From positions 8,068,779 to 8,132,778 of the forward strand of contig JAJEKV010000059.1 of the NCBI GenBank assembly GCA_021234155.1: a stretch of DNA of 64,000 nt. Reading direction: 5' to 3'. How positions within the stretch are numbered: position 1 is the stretch's first letter; the number at the start of each line of letters is the position of its first letter. The notes under the pieces are model-generated. The model ran no database searches. It saw only the letters and a list, made by a program, of their open reading frames with translations, and had not been told where the DNA came from. Both the position numbers and the translations under genes were made by a program. The stretch is from Isoetes taiwanensis (taxonomy: Eukaryota; Streptophyta; Lycopodiopsida; Isoetales; Isoetaceae). Of this stretch, positions 61,051 through 64,000 are shown in pieces.

Positions 61051-63305
61051 TCAATCCATAGGAGAACTTCCAGAACTCTTCTTGAATGCAGCATTCATAG
61101 CTTCAAATATCAAAGCAGGATCAAGGCCAAAATTAAAGGTACAATTATTGAAGGTTCCCTGATTGCTAATTGCAGGTGCAACATACTTTCCAAGAGCTTT
61201 GGCACTCTCAGGATATTTTTTGCTCAGCTCACAATAAAAAGAGTCATCAAACTCATCTTCATCCTTTTCAACTGTAACCTCTAAATTCTGCGCCAAATCC
61301 TTCTTTACCAACTGTCCGCCATCAACAATAGGACCATTACTATCAACAATCTGAATGGAAGGCTGAACTAACTGAGCAGAGCATGGAGCAACGGGACTAA
61401 CTAATTGAACATCAAGCTGATCAGGTCCAGGTGCAGAAATCTGTACTGCAACATCTGCGTTCTCTTTACCACATGCATTGGTCAGATCAGAAACTCGCAA
61501 CACACTTGAAGAATTTGAAGGAATATTGCTTGATCTTTCACCAAGGCATTCACGTTTCGCAATTTGATCTGCACATTGTCATATTTAGCTACATAAGCAA
61601 TTAAACAAGATTTCTAAATCAAGAAAACTAATTAAAACAGGAACTAACCAGAAAGAACTTTGGGAAAAGATTGAGACGATGGCTGACAGATTATATCCAT
61701 ACATGCATTAATCTTTGATTCTTTAGTACGATCGTACCTGCACAAATAAATAAATAAGAAGTTGCAAATAGAAACTAAGGAAATCACAATTTAATTACCT
61801 TTCGTAACCTTGTACTGCATTCCAACATCAGAAGGAACATCTTTTGCAGCAAGTCGTGAAACCAAAGTAACTCTACCACTTTTATTACATATTGTCGTTT
61901 CAGGGCTTATTACAGAAGCCATTGTCTTCAACCACTTCGCAAGATTATTAACTCCTACAGGAGTAACAGAATACCATATCTACAAATAAAGAAAAGACAT
62001 AATCACTACAAATCAAAACATACCAAAACACAATTACAGACTTACCATACTACGTGGCTTTGAGATTGGCTGAAGAAATAGAGGACGAGGTTCGCTATCC
62101 TTCTCCTTCGCGGGTAAGTGTCTAACATACTGTTTGTATGTCAACATGAAATCCTTTTCATAAGTCCAAATAGGTTGACGGAAGTGGTGATCATCAAATT
62201 TATGTGCTTTAGGATTTCTGTTCTTGCTAATACGCTCACCATATTTAACAAGCTCACCTCCGTCATCGCTTTCTAAAACCAAATCACAGTCCTTAACAGC
62301 ATGCAACTCCTTAACTGCCCTGATCCCAAACCTCATCAGCATGAAGTAAACTAATCGTTTGATGCAGCCCATAGCATGTGTAATCTGGTGATCTATATCT
62401 GCAAGGATCTCATTTTCTAGAGGAAAACTAATAGCTGGAGCTTTCTGCTTTGGCCTGTCATAATTACCACTTTGTCTAGTCTTTCTAATCATTCCAACGA
62501 AGGCTTCTTTACTCTGACTAAAAACAGGGTCAGTCAAAATATCAAATGGAGGTTCACGCACTCCAGTTTGACCTATTCTTTTTTCTTGCTCTCGTCTGAC
62601 AATTCTGCCAAAAGCTCTATACAATGAGCTCAATCTAAAATTACCATTTACAGAATTCAATGTATGACAATAACATCTATGACAGAATAATAAACATGTA
62701 ACATCTATAACTACTTACGACGATGGAGGATAAAGCTTGTGATCCTTTTTCTTTTTCACCTACGAAAATAAAGTACAAACTACATGGTTCAAATAATCGA
62801 AATTAAAACACTAGAACAGAATTAATCACTAGAACAGAATTAGTCACTAGAATTAATCACTAGAACAGAATTAATCACTAGAATTAATCACTAGAACAGA
62901 ATTAATCACTAGAAATTAAAACACTAGAACAGAATTAAAATTTACCTGAATGATGAATTTTGCCAACATGTCATTGAGCTCCCGAAGAGGTAGTTTCTCA
63001 ATAGGAATGGATAGATCGTGATTAAAAGCTTTTCTCCACTCATCGAATCTTCTCCGAGCCCAAGAATTAACAGATCTTGAACGTTCAACACCTCCGTTAA
63101 GAGCTGCACGCAATAAATCCTGATCAAGAGGCAACCATTCTTCTTTACTTTCATCTTCTTCCTCACTACTGCCATTGCCTTGTTCCATCTCAGCAAGAAT
63201 GTCTGCTGTATCATCATTATCATATGCAACAACGGCAGCAGGAGAACTAAGCATATCTACATCTTGAGATAACAAATTAAAAGACGGTTCAGAAGGCCCT
63301 GCCAT
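61051..63305 (-). CDS. Crypton/KIAA1958-like tyrosine recombinase
   Basis: Six exons with GT-AG borders: 63305-62946, 62759-62719, 62634-62046, 61979-61799, 61737-61649 and 61568-61051 (about 592 residues). After an acidic N-terminus (SSEEEDESKEEW) comes an SAM-like binding domain (VNSWARRRFDEWRKAF; SLYRAFGRIVRREQEKR), then the catalytic part: MRFGIRAVKELHAVKDCDL (Arg, about 62305-62340), ERISKNRNPKAHKF, NKSGRVTLVSRLAAKDVPS (61858-61890) and GYDRTKESKINACMDII (about 61730), with the presumed Tyr. The C-terminus has NQGTFNNCTFNFG (about 61130-61170). The same order occurs in Crypton recombinases and KIAA1958/ZMYM-like (DUF3504) proteins. Oddities: the HxxR box reads KSGR, and the exon 4-5 junction does not keep the frame of the Tyr segment, so activity is doubtful. 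The start is the ATG following a 5' acceptor (TTGCTGCAG). Confidence 0.7.
62821..62940. repeat. Minisatellite in intron 1 of the recombinase gene
   Basis: About seven imperfect units of AATCACTAGAACAGAATT (18 bp) and a 12-bp short form (AATCACTAGAATT) fill the intron between exons 1 and 2. Confidence 0.85.
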
Positions 63306-63734
63306 TCTGCAGCAACAAACACACATTCTGTTAGCAGATTTTGCTGGTAAAATAGCAATCACAATTTAAAATTTTTGAAACATAGACCTCCTAAAATACC
63401 TTGATAACAAGTTCACAGCAAGAACAAGATGACAGCGTCTTCAACAAGCTAGCAATATCTTCAAACACCTGCATGCAGATTATACACAACATTAGAAGAC
63501 TAAGAACAAAAATTATAAGCATATTCGTCAATATTCAAGCAAATCTTTACCTCAAGCTGACTCTTCACTGCAAAATAGCAAACAGGGGTTTCAATGACGG
63601 ATTTCAAATCGGTTGAAACAACTACAAACGAAAGAAAAAAGGATTAGCACTAAAATCTTGCATCTAAACACTCCATTTACGAAAAAACCATTCCACTTAC
63701 AAATATATCTCTTCTATAACAGTAGGTTCTTCAA
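63306..63734 (-). other. Probable 5' UTR and promoter of the recombinase gene
   Basis: An acceptor (TTTGTTGCTGCAG) just before the ATG suggests a 5' untranslated exon upstream, perhaps near 63340-63600. No separate gene is seen. Confidence 0.35.
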
Positions 63735-63960
63735 CAGCAGCTCTAGCGCCTTCAATGACGGCAAAAGAAGCTCCAATGGCGGTAAAAGAGGCTCTAATGA
63801 CGGTAAAACAAGCACACAAAAGCTCCAACGATAAAGCTCCAACGATAAAAGCTTCAATGATGGTAAATCTTCTAGTGGTAAAACAACAGATAGAAGCTTC
63901 AATGACGATAAAAGGAGCTCCAATGACTGGCAAAAGAAGCTCCAGACGACTGCAAACAAA
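63735..63960. repeat. Degenerate ~21-bp tandem repeat
   Basis: Roughly ten units around the consensus AGCTCCAATGACGGTAAAAG run through this segment, with variants (GGCTCTAATGACGGTAAAAC, AGCTTCAATGATGGTAAATC). Because the unit is a multiple of three it gives repetitive frames on both strands, which I do not take as genes. It lies upstream of the recombinase gene near the window end. Confidence 0.75.
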
Positions 63961-64000
63961 AGAAAAATGATTAGAAGGAAAAATCTTGAAAATATCTTTC

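Noticed and set aside
63697-63970. Repetitive Ser-Asn-Asp-Gly-Lys or Leu-rich proteins
   Set aside because: Both strands stay open because the tandem unit is 21 bp, a multiple of three; no other coding sign.

Overview
This is nuclear DNA of a land plant with a large, transposon-rich genome. The signs are a plant nodulin-like/NFD4-type transporter gene, fragments of plant MBD9, MED12 and plastid biotin carboxylase, GT-AG introns, Helitron and Tourist-like MITE ends, and many decayed retrotransposons. The LINE types, a Crypton-like tyrosine recombinase and a rare DDE-like transposase are unlike a typical angiosperm. A fern, lycophyte or gymnosperm is my guess, and it is only an inference.

Layout. 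0-14 kb is host-like: an unrecognised minus-strand gene (2.2-3.5 kb), a MITE-rich stretch (5.6-7.3 kb), an apparently intact intronless MFS transporter (7.6-9.4 kb), a truncated L1 tail (11.1 kb) and a broken MBD9-like bromodomain fragment (13.0-13.8 kb). 15-29.5 kb is a nest of old elements. A LINE family (here family A) is cut by a Ty3-type LTR element, whose gag is in turn split by a 5.7 kb block that carries MED12 and biotin carboxylase fragments, another family A LINE and a foldback element with 62-bp perfect inverted arms.

29.6-45.8 kb is the most striking part. Four copies of a second LINE family (family B) lie head to tail in the same orientation, and every copy starts and ends in a (TC)n tract. 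Their ORF1 looks like the coiled-coil/RRM type of vertebrate L1. Their 3' ends carry a two-stem hairpin, held by compensatory changes across families A and B, followed by a short-repeat tail instead of poly(A). The fourth copy (40.9-45.6 kb) is nearly intact.

46-56 kb is mostly non-coding, with a complete-looking non-autonomous Helitron (50.25-50.59 kb), an unrecognised broken gene (52.9-53.8 kb) and a Ty3 reverse transcriptase relic (54.8-56.0 kb). 56.2-63.4 kb holds a decayed DDE-like transposase gene, a small acidic-protein gene inside a cluster of TAAGCA motifs, and, converging on it, a six-exon gene for a Crypton/KIAA1958-like tyrosine recombinase. Whether these three belong to one mobile element is open.
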